Assembly (NCBI GenBank): GCA_018613055.1
Contig: JAGGQZ010000013.1
Coordinates: 372,001 to 436,000 of the forward strand
Length of the DNA: 64,000 nucleotides
From: Chryseobacterium sp. ISL-80
GTDB lineage: Bacteria > Bacillota > Bacilli > Bacillales > Cytobacillaceae
Direction of reading: 5' to 3'
Shown piece by piece: positions 48,799 through 57,233 of the stretch (position 1 is the stretch's first letter; every line of letters begins with the position of its first letter). The notes under the pieces were generated by a model. It did no database searches and was not told the DNA's origin. It saw nothing but the letters and a program-made list of their open reading frames with translations. Made by a program: the position numbers and the translations under genes.

Positions 48799-48903
48799 TG
48801 TAACAGTAGTGAAACAATCATGGGGTATTATAGGAGTAGAAATTGACCCCCTTTTAAAAATATAATCCTTTGACGGCACAGGTTATCCTGTGCTCTTTTT
48901 TTA
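48799..48903 (+). other. Possible short transcript: promoter-like region and terminator hairpin without a gene
   Basis: Inside the 568-nt gap between trxB and yvcI there is a WalR-like direct repeat (TGTAAC-N5-TGAAAC at 48799-48815), a TATTAT -10-like hexamer at 48826-48831, and then at 48876-48893 a perfect GCACAGG/CCTGTGC hairpin followed by TCTTTTTTT. About 65 nt would be transcribed. No open frame of note lies within it. A -35 hexamer is not convincing. Confidence 0.35.
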
Positions 48904-49051
48904 TACATAAAAATGAAACAGGCCTTTGCAAGCGAATATAACACTTTTGATATTGGGAAATTTTTTGCGGCTAATTGTCATTATGCTTCTTAAAAACTAT
49001 TCCACTTTATAAAAAGAACTTTTCTTGTCAAAAATATCATCTTTCTATTCA

Positions 49052-49080
49052 TTGTGGGTAAAAACTAAAAATAGTATAAT
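49052..49080 (+). promoter_or_regulatory. Sigma-A promoter of the yvcI-rapZ-glmR-whiA-crh group
   Basis: TTGTGG and TATAAT are separated by 17 nt. The predicted start lies near 49088, leaving a leader of ~165 nt before yvcI. The leader has a TCCGG/CCGGA inverted repeat (49096, 49151) and an ACCGC/GCGGT hairpin (49197-49212). Confidence 0.7.
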
Positions 49081-49251
49081 GGAAAGAATAAAAAGTCCGG
49101 CAAATGACGAAAGACTGTTTCACGGGAAATTTTGCTAAAAGGCTTATATGTCCGGAATCCATTAAACTGAGAAACAAGTTTAAGATGTGCAGACATACCG
49201 CCCTTTTGCGGTGGTACTTTGCTTGCGCTTATAGATGAAGAGGTGGATTTG

Positions 49252-49710
49252 ATGCAGCGCGTCACGAACTGTGTTTTGGTGAAAGATAATAAGATTTTGC
49301 TGTTGCAGAAGCCGCGCCGGAATTGGTGGGTGGCCCCAGGCGGCAAGATGGAACCGGGTGAGACTGTCAAGGATTCCTGTATCAGGGAATTCCGTGAAGA
49401 AACAGGGATTTACCTGCGTAATCCTCAAATCAAAGGGATTTTCACATTCGTTATCAAAGAAGATGATCAGGTGGTTTCCGAGTGGATGATGTTCACTTTT
49501 TATGCCACTGAGGCAGATGGGATCAATCTCGATGTATCAGAGGAAGGCACCATCTCCTGGCACGAGCTCGATGAGATCAAGGACCTGCCAATGGCAGCGG
49601 GAGATTATCATATTCTCGAATATATGATTCATGGACAAGGAATCATCTATGGCAACTTTACTTATACACCGGACTTCGAGCTGATCAGCTACAGGCTCGA
49701 TCCGAATTGA
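49252..49710 (+). CDS. yvcI: Nudix hydrolase YvcI
   Basis: A 152-residue Nudix-family pyrophosphohydrolase. The Nudix box is complete: GGKMEPGETVKDSC followed by REFREETGI (~34-57), with all metal-binding Glu residues. The family member's substrate is not settled. ATG 49252 (MQRVTNCV) is preceded by AGGTGG at 5 nt and is preferred to the frame opening at 49219. It leads the conserved yvcI-rapZ-glmR-whiA-crh cluster, 80 nt before rapZ. Confidence 0.9.
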   Translation: MQRVTNCVLVKDNKILLLQKPRRNWWVAPGGKMEPGETVKDSCIREFREETGIYLRNPQIKGIFTFVIKEDDQVVSEWMMFTFYATEADGINLDVSEEGTISWHELDEIKDLPMAAGDYHILEYMIHGQGIIYGNFTYTPDFELISYRLDPN

Positions 49711-49721
49711 TACGAAAAAAT

Positions 49722-49762
49722 GGCTGTTTTCGTAGTAGCGACTGTCTTTCAACGAAAAAGCC
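49722..49762. repeat. Short GGCTGTTTTCG-ended inverted-repeat element
   Basis: A 41-bp segment starts GGCTGTTTTCGT and ends ACGAAAAAGCC (one-base difference between arms). Its left end is identical for 12 bases to the left terminus of the MITE-like element at 26241. It lies between yvcI and rapZ and could fold into a hairpin in the mRNA. No target duplication is seen. Confidence 0.5.
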
Positions 49763-49790
49763 TTAATAACTAATTTCAGGGGGAAGAGAA

Positions 49791-50684
49791 ATGAGTACCG
49801 GTTCAACTACTGATACCCAGCTCGTCATCATAACAGGTATGTCTGGCGCGGGGAAAACGGTCGCAATCCAGAGCTTTGAGGACCTTGGCTTTTTCTGCGT
49901 CGACAATCTGCCGCCGACCTTGCTGCCGAAATTCCTTGAGTTGATGAAGGAGTCTGGCACTAAGATGAATAAGGTGGCATTGGTCATGGATTTGCGTGGA
50001 CGCGAATTTTTTGACTCTCTGTTCAAGGCGCTTGATGAACTGGCGGAAACTTCATGGGTGACGCCGCAGGTCCTGTTCCTTGACGCAGATGACTCTACAC
50101 TCGTCCGCCGTTATAAAGAAACGAGACGTTCGCATCCGCTTGCTCCATCAGGCTTGCCGCTTGAAGGCATCCAGCTTGAACGCGAGCTACTGGAAGAACT
50201 GAAGGGCAGAGCACAGCTTATTTATAAAACAACAGGCATGAAACCAAAGGACCTCCGCGAAAAGATCCTTGAGGAATTCTCGGTGAACAAGAAGACGATT
50301 TTTACCGTGAATGTGATGTCCTTTGGGTTCAAGCATGGAATACCGATCGATGCCGACCTCGTTTTCGATGTCCGCTTCTTGCCGAATCCGCACTATATTG
50401 ATCATATGCGTCCAAAAACTGGTCTTGATGAAGATGTGTCGACATACGTTTTAAAATGGAACGAAACTTCCAAGTTCCTTGAAAAGGTGACAGACCTTTT
50501 GAGTTTCATGCTTCCGCATTATAAGCGGGAAGGCAAGGCGCAGCTCATCATCGCCATCGGCTGCACGGGAGGCCAGCATCGTTCCGTTGCTCTTGCTGAA
50601 CATATCGCCAAATATTTCGAGAAAGACTATCATACCCGCGTGACACACCGTGATATCGATAAAAGGAAGGGACTTACGACATGA
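49791..50684 (+). CDS. rapZ: RapZ/YvcJ nucleotide-binding protein
   Basis: A P-loop protein of 297 residues. Walker A GMSGAGKT is at ~16-23 and Walker B-like [10 protein letters not shown] at ~66. The conserved C-terminal domain contains [23 protein letters not shown] and [14 protein letters not shown]. In E. coli RapZ controls GlmS synthesis through small RNAs; in B. subtilis YvcJ hydrolyses GTP and affects competence. The ribosome binding site is AGGGGGAAG. It overlaps glmR by 4 nt (ATGA). Confidence 0.95.
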   Translation: MSTGSTTDTQLVIITGMSGAGKTVAIQSFEDLGFFCVDNLPPTLLPKFLELMKESGTKMNKVALVMDLRGREFFDSLFKALDELAETSWVTPQVLFLDADDSTLVRRYKETRRSHPLAPSGLPLEGIQLERELLEELKGRAQLIYKTTGMKPKDLREKILEEFSVNKKTIFTVNVMSFGFKHGIPIDADLVFDVRFLPNPHYIDHMRPKTGLDEDVSTYVLKWNETSKFLEKVTDLLSFMLPHYKREGKAQLIIAIGCTGGQHRSVALAEHIAKYFEKDYHTRVTHRDIDKRKGLTT

Positions 50685-51664
50685 TGACAGATGGACTGCC
50701 AAGAATCGTCATCATCGGAGGCGGAACAGGCCTCCCAGTCCTGCTCCGGGGCTTGAAGAAGCATCCGGTCGACATCACTGCGATTGTCACAGTGGCTGAT
50801 GATGGCGGAAGTTCGGGCCGCCTGCGTGAAGATATGCAGATTCCTCCTCCAGGCGATATCAGGAATGTCCTTGCTGCCCTTTCGGATGTGGAGCCGTTGA
50901 TCGAGGAAATGTTCCAGCATCGTTTCAACACATCCAATGAGTTATCGGGACACTCGCTAGGCAACCTGATCCTTGCGGCGATGACGTCGATTACCGGCAA
51001 TTTCGTCCATGCGATCCAGGAGATGAGCAAGGTGCTGAATGTGCGCGGAAAAGTCCTGCCGGCAGCAAACAGGAGTGTCATGCTGAATGCGGTAATGGAG
51101 GATAACAGCATTGTCAGGGGCGAATCGAAAATTCCTTACTCGGGTAAAAGAATCAAACGGGTTTTCCTGAATCCTGAAGGCGTTAAGCCGTTGCCTGAGA
51201 CGCTCCAGGCGATCAGGGAGGCGGATTTGATCGTCATCGGACCAGGCAGCTTATATACAAGTATCCTGCCAAACCTGCTCGTGAAAAAGCTTGGCAAAGA
51301 AGTGTGCAAAGCGAAGGCACGCAAGGTGTATATCTGCAATCTGATGACCCAGGCAGGAGAGACGCATGATTTTGCTGCAAGTGACCATATAAAAGCGATC
51401 TATGATCATATGGATTGTGCTTTTATCGATACAATTTTGGTAAACAGTGAGACCATCCCTCCGGATGTCGAACTTCGCTACAAGGAAGAGCTTGCCCAGC
51501 CTGTCGTTTTTGATCTGGACCGGCTGAATTCTTTAGGCGTCGAGGTCGTCCAGGATGAAATCGCAGAGCTTGATGGCAATGTCATCAGGCATGATACAAA
51601 AAAAGTTTCAGAAATTTTATATTCTATGATAATAGATGAAACCAAAAAGAGGTATAACGCGTAA
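50681..51664 (+). CDS. glmR: GlmR (YvcK) gluconeogenesis/cell-wall precursor regulator
   Basis: A 327-residue protein of the CofD-like fold (YvcK/MgfK). It binds UDP-GlcNAc and, in B. subtilis, activates GlmS to channel carbon into peptidoglycan precursors; it is needed for growth on gluconeogenic carbon. Motifs visible are [16 protein letters not shown] (~10-25), [14 protein letters not shown] (~38-51), [13 protein letters not shown] and [15 protein letters not shown]. The start overlaps the rapZ stop. whiA follows after 102 nt. Confidence 0.95.
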   Translation: MMTDGLPRIVIIGGGTGLPVLLRGLKKHPVDITAIVTVADDGGSSGRLREDMQIPPPGDIRNVLAALSDVEPLIEEMFQHRFNTSNELSGHSLGNLILAAMTSITGNFVHAIQEMSKVLNVRGKVLPAANRSVMLNAVMEDNSIVRGESKIPYSGKRIKRVFLNPEGVKPLPETLQAIREADLIVIGPGSLYTSILPNLLVKKLGKEVCKAKARKVYICNLMTQAGETHDFAASDHIKAIYDHMDCAFIDTILVNSETIPPDVELRYKEELAQPVVFDLDRLNSLGVEVVQDEIAELDGNVIRHDTKKVSEILYSMIIDETKKRYNA

Positions 51665-51766
51665 ATATAGGATGCAAGCGTTTGTCTCGAGAAAAAGGTT
51701 TAAAAAAGATAGCTGCTGCGCTTGCGTGAACAAGGGCGCAGCACCATATAACCAGGGGGTGAAGAG

Positions 51767-52714
51767 GTGTCGTTCGCTTCGGAAACAAAAAAAGAACTCA
51801 CGAATATTGACGTGAAGGGCTGCTGCGCCAATGCGGAACTGTCCGCTTTGATCCGGATGAATGGTTCCCTTTCCTTCTCTAATCGCAAACTCATCGTAGA
51901 CGTACAGACTGAAAATGCCGCGATTGCCAGGCGAATCTATACCCTGATCAAGAAAAGCTATCAGGTACAGGTGGAGCTTTTGGTACGAAAGAAGATGCGG
52001 CTGAAAAAAAATAATGTTTATATTGTCCGCCTGAAGGAATCAGCCAGAGAAATTCTGGAGGATTTAAAGATTTTAGGAGAAGGCTTTGAAATTAACCATG
52101 AAATTTCACATGAATTAGTGAAAAAGAAATGTTGTAAGCGTTCTTATTTAAGAGGGGCTTTCCTTGCAGGAGGATCGGTGAATAACCCGGAAACATCCTC
52201 CTATCATCTTGAGATTGCCTCGATGTACCAGCAGCATAATGATTCATTATGTGAGTTGATGAACACCTTCGGACTGAACAGCAAAACGCTGGAACGGAAA
52301 AAAGGCTTCATCACCTATCTGAAAGAGGCGGAAAAAATCACCGAGTTTTTGAACATCGTCGGTGCGCACAATGCATTGCTGAGATTCGAAGATATCCGGA
52401 TTGTCAGGGATATGAGGAACTCGGTCAACCGTCTTGTGAATTGTGAAACGGCTAACTTGAATAAAACGATCGGCGCCGCATTAAGGCAGGTGGAGAATAT
52501 CCGATTTATAAGGGATACAGTCGGCCTGCAAATTTTACCGGAGAAGCTGAGGGAGATTGCCCAGCTTCGTGTCGATTACCAGGATGTCACCCTCAAAGAG
52601 CTGGGCGAAATGGTCAGCGGGGGAAGTATCAGCAAATCAGGAATCAATCACCGGCTGCGAAAAATTGATGAGATAGCAGATAAACTGCGTGCCGGGCAAA
52701 CCATAAATAAATAG
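51767..52714 (+). CDS. whiA: WhiA-family DNA-binding protein
   Basis: A 315-residue protein with an N-terminal LAGLIDADG homing-endonuclease-like fold lacking catalysis (~20-210; [25 protein letters not shown]) and a C-terminal HTH (~225-305; [26 protein letters not shown]). In Bacillus WhiA (YvcL) affects cell division and chromosome segregation. Start GTG 51767 follows GGGGGTGA. It is 19 nt before crh. Confidence 0.96.
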   Translation: MSFASETKKELTNIDVKGCCANAELSALIRMNGSLSFSNRKLIVDVQTENAAIARRIYTLIKKSYQVQVELLVRKKMRLKKNNVYIVRLKESAREILEDLKILGEGFEINHEISHELVKKKCCKRSYLRGAFLAGGSVNNPETSSYHLEIASMYQQHNDSLCELMNTFGLNSKTLERKKGFITYLKEAEKITEFLNIVGAHNALLRFEDIRIVRDMRNSVNRLVNCETANLNKTIGAALRQVENIRFIRDTVGLQILPEKLREIAQLRVDYQDVTLKELGEMVSGGSISKSGINHRLRKIDEIADKLRAGQTINK

Positions 52715-52733
52715 GGCTAGAGGAGGAAAAGCA

Positions 52734-52991
52734 ATGGTTGAAAAACAAGTGGAAGTCAAATTGAAAACTGGGCTGCAAGCTCGCCCTGCCGCATTATTCG
52801 TGCAGGAAGCAAACAGGTTCTCATCCGATATTTTTCTAGAAAAGGATGGGAAAAAAGTAAACGCGAAGAGCATCATGGGCCTAATGAGCCTTGCTGTAAG
52901 TGCCGGCGCATCAGTGAACCTGATCGCCGATGGAAATGATGAAGAAGAAGCCGTGGCGAAACTGGCTGAATACATCCAGAACGAGAATTAA
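52734..52991 (+). CDS. crh: Catabolite repression HPr-like protein Crh
   Basis: An 85-residue HPr homologue. Position 15 is Gln (TGLQARPAA) where PTS HPr has the phosphorylatable His, so it cannot carry phosphate in sugar uptake. Ser46 (NAKSIMGL) is kept, the site phosphorylated by HprK to form a CcpA co-regulator. This Gln15/Ser46 combination and its place after whiA identify it as Crh. The ribosome binding site is AGAGGAGG. Confidence 0.96.
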   Translation: MVEKQVEVKLKTGLQARPAALFVQEANRFSSDIFLEKDGKKVNAKSIMGLMSLAVSAGASVNLIADGNDEEEAVAKLAEYIQNEN

Positions 52992-53016
52992 GTAACAAGG
53001 TTTCTGATAAGAACAC

Positions 53017-53050
53017 AAAAAACTCGCTCCCGTTAAAGAGCGAGTTTTTA
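53017..53050. terminator. Bidirectional terminator between crh and clpP
   Basis: AAAACTCGCTC pairs with GAGCGAGTTTT around an 8-nt loop. T-runs occur in both directions, as needed for convergent genes. Confidence 0.88.
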
Positions 53051-53056
53051 TTTCGA

Positions 53057-53662
53057 TTATTTATCCTTCTTTTCTTCCAATACATTACGAGTGATGATCT
53101 GGTCAACAAGACCGTATTCCTTCGCACGCTCAGCTGTCATGAAGTTGTCGCGGTCAGTATCTTTCGCGATGACTTCAAGCGGCTGGCCAGTACGCTCGGA
53201 AAGAATTCCATTTAGCTTTTCACGAAGGAAAAGGATACGCTTCGCAGCGATTTCAATTTCAGTCGCCTGTCCCTGTGCACCGCCAAGTGGCTGATGGATC
53301 ATGACTTCCGCGTTTGGAAGTGCATAACGCTTGCCTTTCGTTCCGGCAGCCAGAAGGAATGCACCCATGGATGCAGCCATACCGATACAGATTGTCTGTA
53401 CATCCGGCTTGATGAACTGCATAGTATCGTAGATTGCCATACCGGCAGTGATGCTGCCGCCCGGGCTATTGATGTAGATGGAAATGTCTTTTTCCGGATT
53501 TTCAGCTTCCAGGAAAAGCAGCTGGGCTACGATTGAGTTGGCAACATTGTCATCAATGCCGCTTCCCAGCATAATGATGCGATCCTTTAAAAGGCGGGAA
53601 TAAATGTCATATGCCCTTTCGCCCCGATTCGTTTGTTCAATAACTGTAGGAATCAAGTTCAT
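53057..53662 (-). CDS. clpP: ATP-dependent Clp protease proteolytic subunit
   Basis: The serine-protease ring that degrades substrates delivered by ClpC, ClpX or ClpE. It has 201 residues. The triad is Ser98 (GMAASMGA), His123 (MIHQPLGG) and Asp172 (DRDNFM); the N-terminal [20 protein letters not shown] is typical. Its promoter 150-180 nt upstream overlaps a CtsR operator, so heat-shock control is expected. The other side faces crh across a shared terminator. Confidence 0.98.
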   Translation of the reverse strand: MNLIPTVIEQTNRGERAYDIYSRLLKDRIIMLGSGIDDNVANSIVAQLLFLEAENPEKDISIYINSPGGSITAGMAIYDTMQFIKPDVQTICIGMAASMGAFLLAAGTKGKRYALPNAEVMIHQPLGGAQGQATEIEIAAKRILFLREKLNGILSERTGQPLEVIAKDTDRDNFMTAERAKEYGLVDQIITRNVLEEKKDK

Positions 53663-53810
53663 GTTTGTTTTCCTCCTTTAACGTAAGATCATTTCACCGC
53701 TTTAAGAAAAAGGCATTACAGCCCTTTTTTAAAGCAAATGACTGCCCTTAAATAGACAGATTGCAGGCTGGCATAAACTGGTTCGTTTGCCAGAACACCT
53801 ATGTAGTTTA

Positions 53811-53840
53811 ATGATACACGCATGGTCAATAAAGGTCAAA
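53811..53840 (-). promoter_or_regulatory. clpP promoter overlapping a CtsR operator
   Basis: On the minus strand TTGACC and TATCAT are 17 nt apart. The plus strand at 53824-53840 reads GGTCAAT-AAA-GGTCAAA, one mismatch from the CtsR heptad repeat GGTCAAA-N3-GGTCAAA, and covers the -35 region. CtsR represses clp genes outside heat stress. Confidence 0.82.
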
Positions 53841-53968
53841 CGAATCGCTTTTAAAGCCTGCATAAACTGTTCGACAATATATATATTCCAATTTACTGTA
53901 CCGTATCCATCTTACCCAAGATTGTCATTTTTAAACAAAGCGCTGGCATTGCTGACAAAAAATCATCC

Positions 53969-53997
53969 TTGCAAACCGTGAAAACTTATCCTATAAT
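53969..53997 (+). promoter_or_regulatory. Promoter of the tRNA-Arg gene
   Basis: TTGCAA and TATAAT are separated by 17 nt. Transcription would start about 24 nt before the tRNA. Confidence 0.75.
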
Positions 53998-54026
53998 AGG
54001 TAAGCGTAACGCCAACTTCCAAACAT

Positions 54027-54098
54027 GCCCTCGTGGTGCAACGGATAGCACGTAAGATTCCGGTTCTTGAGATGTGGGTTCGATTCCTGCCGAGGGCG
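54027..54098 (+). tRNA. tRNA-Arg, anticodon CCG
   Basis: A 72-nt cloverleaf. The acceptor stem is GCCCTCG/CGAGGGC, the D arm GTGC-AACGGATA-GCAC, the anticodon stem TAAGA/TCTTG with loop TTCCGGT (CCG, reads CGG), and the T arm GTGGG-TTCGATT-CCTGC. The 3' CCA is not encoded. It lies between clpP and sigma-54, as trnQ-Arg does in B. subtilis. Confidence 0.93.
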
Positions 54099-54103
54099 TT
54101 ACC

Positions 54104-54140
54104 AAAATGCTTCTGCGCTTTTTGCGCGGAGGCATTTTTT
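54104..54140 (+). terminator. Terminator of the tRNA-Arg gene
   Basis: AAATGCTTCTGCGC pairs with GCGCGGAGGCATTT around a 5-nt T loop and ends in TTTTTT. Confidence 0.88.
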
Positions 54141-54267
54141 GCTTTATAGGAAATTACTAAATCTGAATGAGGTTCTTGCGCTTTTTTTTCGTATGGATAC
54201 CATGCCAAATTCTTTCCATACACCAAAGCTTGTTTATCATGTAAAATGAGGGCAGGGGTGATCTTAG

Positions 54268-55611
54268 ATGGATTTGAAAGCTGGATTGTTTCAAAAACAG
54301 ACGTTGAAATTGGCAATGACTCAGGAGCTGACCCAGGCAATTGCGCTCTTGCAGTATTCAGCGCAGGAGCTTGCGGCGTTTCTTGAAGCTAAATCGATGG
54401 AAAACCCCCTGCTGCAAGTAGACTTTAAAAATATTACTCATTTTGATTCGAATATGGATCGTAAGAGGAAGACGACAAAAAGGACGTTCGAACGGGACCA
54501 GAAGAATTTGATTGAACAAATTGGTTCTGGCGAGAGCGAAACGCTTGAAGAATACCTTCATGCCCAGCTGAATTCCTTAAAAGCATCACCTGAAGAGAAA
54601 TTGATTTTACCAGTGTTGATTGAAAACATAGATGAAAACGGTTACCTGAAGATGGGTCGCGATGATCTTGCAAAAAGGTTTGGTGTGGATGAAGAAATCA
54701 TTGATTCCGCCTATTTCAAGCTGCAATCATTGGATCCCGCCGGTATTGCGGCCGGAGACCTTCAGGAGTGCCTGCTGCTCCAGCTTACAAGGCAGAAGCG
54801 GACACCAGCCAATCAGCTGGCCATCACGATCATCCGTGACCACTTCCTTCTCTTCGCGGAAAAAAAGTGGAAAGCACTCGCGAAAATACTAAATATAGAA
54901 TTGAAGGATATCCAGAAGGTCCATGACGAGATCCAGAAGCTTAACCCAAAACCAGGATCTTCTTTTCAGCGTGGAAAGCCGGCCTATATTGTTCCCGATG
55001 TAGTGGTGAAGCGTGTAGGAGAAGATCTTTCCGTAAGTGTATATGATGCCTTGATTCCGAAAGTCTCTTTTAACGATGGCTATTACCGGCAGTTATCACA
55101 GCATAAGGATCAGGAAGTCAATAAATTCCTCCAGGAAAAGCAGGGGGATTACCAGTGGATCCGCCGCAGCCTCGAACAACGAAAGGAAACACTTATGAAG
55201 GTGTCGATGAAAATCATCGAAAAACAGCCGGACTTTTTCCTGATAGGTCCTTCCCATCTGTACCCGATGACGATGAGGGAGGTGGCGGATGAGCTGGAAA
55301 TCCACGAATCAACCGTCAGCCGGACTGTACGTGAAAAATACATGCAGACACCATGCGGAACCTATGAATTGAAATCATTCTTTACAAGTGGGGTGGCCAC
55401 CACCGAGAACGACCAGGCCTCATCGCAAACTGTAAAGGCGGCAATCGAGAACTATATAAAGGAAGAAGATAAACGAAAGCCGATTTCCGACCAGGCTATT
55501 GTTGAAATGCTCAAGGATCGTGAAGGGATGGTCGTCTCGCGGAGAACGGTCGCGAAGTACCGTGACCAGCTGGGGATTCCATCCTCATCGAAACGGAAGC
55601 GGTTTGATTAG
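54268..55611 (+). CDS. rpoN: RNA polymerase sigma-54 factor (SigL)
   Basis: Alternative sigma factor that recognises -24/-12 promoters and needs an AAA+ activator. It has 447 residues. Region I is Gln/Leu-rich (QKQTLKLAMTQELTQAIALLQYSAQEL, 9-36). The core-binding domain spans ~90-280, an HTH is at ~340-365 (MREVADELEIHESTVSRTV), and the RpoN box is SRRTVAKYRDQLGIPSS (~425-441). Known as SigL in Bacillus. No other sigma-54-dependent operon or enhancer-binding protein is in the window. Confidence 0.96.
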   Translation: MDLKAGLFQKQTLKLAMTQELTQAIALLQYSAQELAAFLEAKSMENPLLQVDFKNITHFDSNMDRKRKTTKRTFERDQKNLIEQIGSGESETLEEYLHAQLNSLKASPEEKLILPVLIENIDENGYLKMGRDDLAKRFGVDEEIIDSAYFKLQSLDPAGIAAGDLQECLLLQLTRQKRTPANQLAITIIRDHFLLFAEKKWKALAKILNIELKDIQKVHDEIQKLNPKPGSSFQRGKPAYIVPDVVVKRVGEDLSVSVYDALIPKVSFNDGYYRQLSQHKDQEVNKFLQEKQGDYQWIRRSLEQRKETLMKVSMKIIEKQPDFFLIGPSHLYPMTMREVADELEIHESTVSRTVREKYMQTPCGTYELKSFFTSGVATTENDQASSQTVKAAIENYIKEEDKRKPISDQAIVEMLKDREGMVVSRRTVAKYRDQLGIPSSSKRKRFD

Positions 55612-55651
55612 ATTTTATTTGTTTGTTTGGTAAAATGGATGATATTTCCGT

Positions 55652-55745
55652 TATGCAATAAAGGGCCTTAATTTGCGAATAAACTTCTTTTTTGCGAATA
55701 AAGCCTCTGACCTTGCGAATAAAACCATCTGTTTGCGATTAAACC
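55652..55745 (+). repeat. TTGCGAATAAA repeat array, period about 20 bp
   Basis: Cores at 55673, 55692 and 55713 read TTGCGAATAAA, and one at 55733 reads TTGCGATTAAA. A degenerate ATGCAATAAAG precedes them at ~55653. The array fills most of the 162-nt gap before the glutaredoxin-like gene. Confidence 0.75.
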
Positions 55746-55773
55746 CCATTCCAATCATTAAAAGGAGCCAAAA

Positions 55774-56034
55774 ATGAAAAAAACAGTCAAACTATACTCT
55801 CGTCCGCGCTGCCACTTATGCGAAAACGCGCGCGAGACTCTCGAAGAACTCCAGCAAAACTGGAATTTTACAATAGATGAGATCAATATCGACCTTGATG
55901 ACGAGCTTGTTGAGAAGTATGGGATTATGATTCCGGTTATCGAATTGGACGGGGAAGAGCTTCAATACGGAATCATTAACAAAAAGTTCATAAGTGAAGC
56001 GTTTTCACGAAAAAAGCTTGAGTTTATTGGTTGA
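55774..56034 (+). CDS. Glutaredoxin-family protein
   Basis: An 86-residue thioredoxin-fold protein with the redox motif CHLC at residues 13-16 (YSRPRCHLCENA) and the cis-Pro region GIMIPVIELDGEEL. It belongs to the small DUF836/glutaredoxin-like group; its reductant and targets are unknown. AAAGGAG lies 7 nt before the ATG. The cggR promoter -35 hexamer overlaps its stop codon. Confidence 0.85.
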   Translation: MKKTVKLYSRPRCHLCENARETLEELQQNWNFTIDEINIDLDDELVEKYGIMIPVIELDGEELQYGIINKKFISEAFSRKKLEFIG

Positions 56035-56059
56035 TTAAGGTTTTCACTCCTGTTAGAAT
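56031..56059 (+). promoter_or_regulatory. Promoter of the cggR-gapA operon
   Basis: TTGATT and TAGAAT are separated by 17 nt. The transcription start near 56066 lies ahead of the CggR operator, so bound repressor would act as a roadblock. Confidence 0.75.
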
Positions 56060-56095
56060 GAAATCTGTAGCAGGGGTGATTTTTTTTACCGCAAG

Positions 56096-56131
56096 TGGGA
56101 CATAATATGTCTTGGCGGGACATTTGACGTC
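56096..56131 (+). promoter_or_regulatory. CggR operator
   Basis: The site reads TGGGAC-N6-TGTC-N4-CGGGAC-N6-CGTC. It matches the B. subtilis CggR operator, two direct copies of CGGGAC-N6-TGTC with a 4-nt spacer, in 18 of 20 fixed positions. It ends 26 nt before the cggR start. Confidence 0.9.
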
Positions 56132-56157
56132 CATCACTTACAAAGGAGAATATCAAC

Positions 56158-57183
56158 ATGGACTTATCGCTCATTGATATTCAAAAAAGAATATTGCCCG
56201 ATTTATTGCAAGTTATGCAAAAACGATACCTCATCCTCCAATACATAAACGTGATGCAGCCTGTTGGCAGGAGAAACCTTTCGGTCAGCCTGAATTTGAC
56301 TGAACGGGTTTTGCGTTCTGAGGTAGAGTTTTTGAAAGACCAGAATCTGATCTCGATGTCGGTTTCGGGAATGACGCTGACCAAAGAGGGAAAAGATATA
56401 CTGGAAAGTCTTGATAGAGTAATGCGGGACATAATGGGTATAAACACATTAGAGCAACAGCTCCAAAAGCGCATGGGTATTCGAAAAGTCATTGTTGTTC
56501 CAGGGGACAGCGACAAGTCGCCATGGGTGAAAAGCGAGCTGGGGCGTGCGACAGCCGATAGTATGAAAGAGTTCCTCCAAAGCAAGAATATCATTGCGGT
56601 AACTGGAGGTTCGACGATGGCGGCTGTGGCGGAAAGCCTGACTCCCGACTTTGGCGAAAAGGATTTAGTGTTCGTGCCGGCAAGGGGTGGAATCGGCGAG
56701 GATGTCAAGAATCAGGCAAACACGGTTTGCGCGATCATGGCGGACAACACGAATTCCCGCAACCGGGTCTTTTATGTACCTGACCAGGTCAGCACCGAAG
56801 TTTACAAGTCCTTCATTAAAGAACCGCTGATTTACGAAGTATGGAATTTAGTCAAATCAGCAAGCATGGTTTTACATGGTATTGGAGACGCTATTACAAT
56901 GGCGGAACGCCGCAATACCAGCCCTGAGGATTTGCAGAAAATCCTTGATGGAAAAGCAGTCGGCGAGGCTTTTGGCTATTATTTCAATGAAGAGGGTGAA
57001 ATCGTCCACAAAGTGCTGACGATTGGCCTTCAGCTGGATGATCTCGCAAATATAGGCAATATTATCGCGGTTGCCGGCGGACAGTCGAAGGCAAAGGCAA
57101 TCAGGGCCTATATGAAACAGGCACCCTCCTCGACCATCCTGGTCACGGATGAAGGAGCCGCTAAAACATTGTTACAAGGGTAA
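56158..57183 (+). CDS. cggR: Central glycolytic genes regulator CggR
   Basis: A SorC/DeoR-type repressor of the gapA operon, released by fructose-1,6-bisphosphate. It has 341 residues. The N-terminal winged HTH (~20-80; QPVGRRNLSVSLNLTERVLRSEVEFLKDQNLI) is followed by a sugar-phosphate-binding domain with AVTGGSTMAAVAE (~149) and FVPARGGIGEDVKNQAN. The ribosome binding site is AAAGGAG. gapA follows after 50 nt, consistent with autoregulation through the operator just upstream. Confidence 0.97.
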   Translation: MDLSLIDIQKRILPDLLQVMQKRYLILQYINVMQPVGRRNLSVSLNLTERVLRSEVEFLKDQNLISMSVSGMTLTKEGKDILESLDRVMRDIMGINTLEQQLQKRMGIRKVIVVPGDSDKSPWVKSELGRATADSMKEFLQSKNIIAVTGGSTMAAVAESLTPDFGEKDLVFVPARGGIGEDVKNQANTVCAIMADNTNSRNRVFYVPDQVSTEVYKSFIKEPLIYEVWNLVKSASMVLHGIGDAITMAERRNTSPEDLQKILDGKAVGEAFGYYFNEEGEIVHKVLTIGLQLDDLANIGNIIAVAGGQSKAKAIRAYMKQAPSSTILVTDEGAAKTLLQG

Positions 57184-57233
57184 CACCTTAATATAAACAA
57201 CACCTTTTATAGGAATCAAAGGAGGAAATACTC

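Noticed and set aside
49088-49251. c-di-GMP (GEMM) riboswitch in the yvcI leader
   Set aside because: A GGCAAA and GAAAG are present, but the rest of the conserved core and the second helix are missing.
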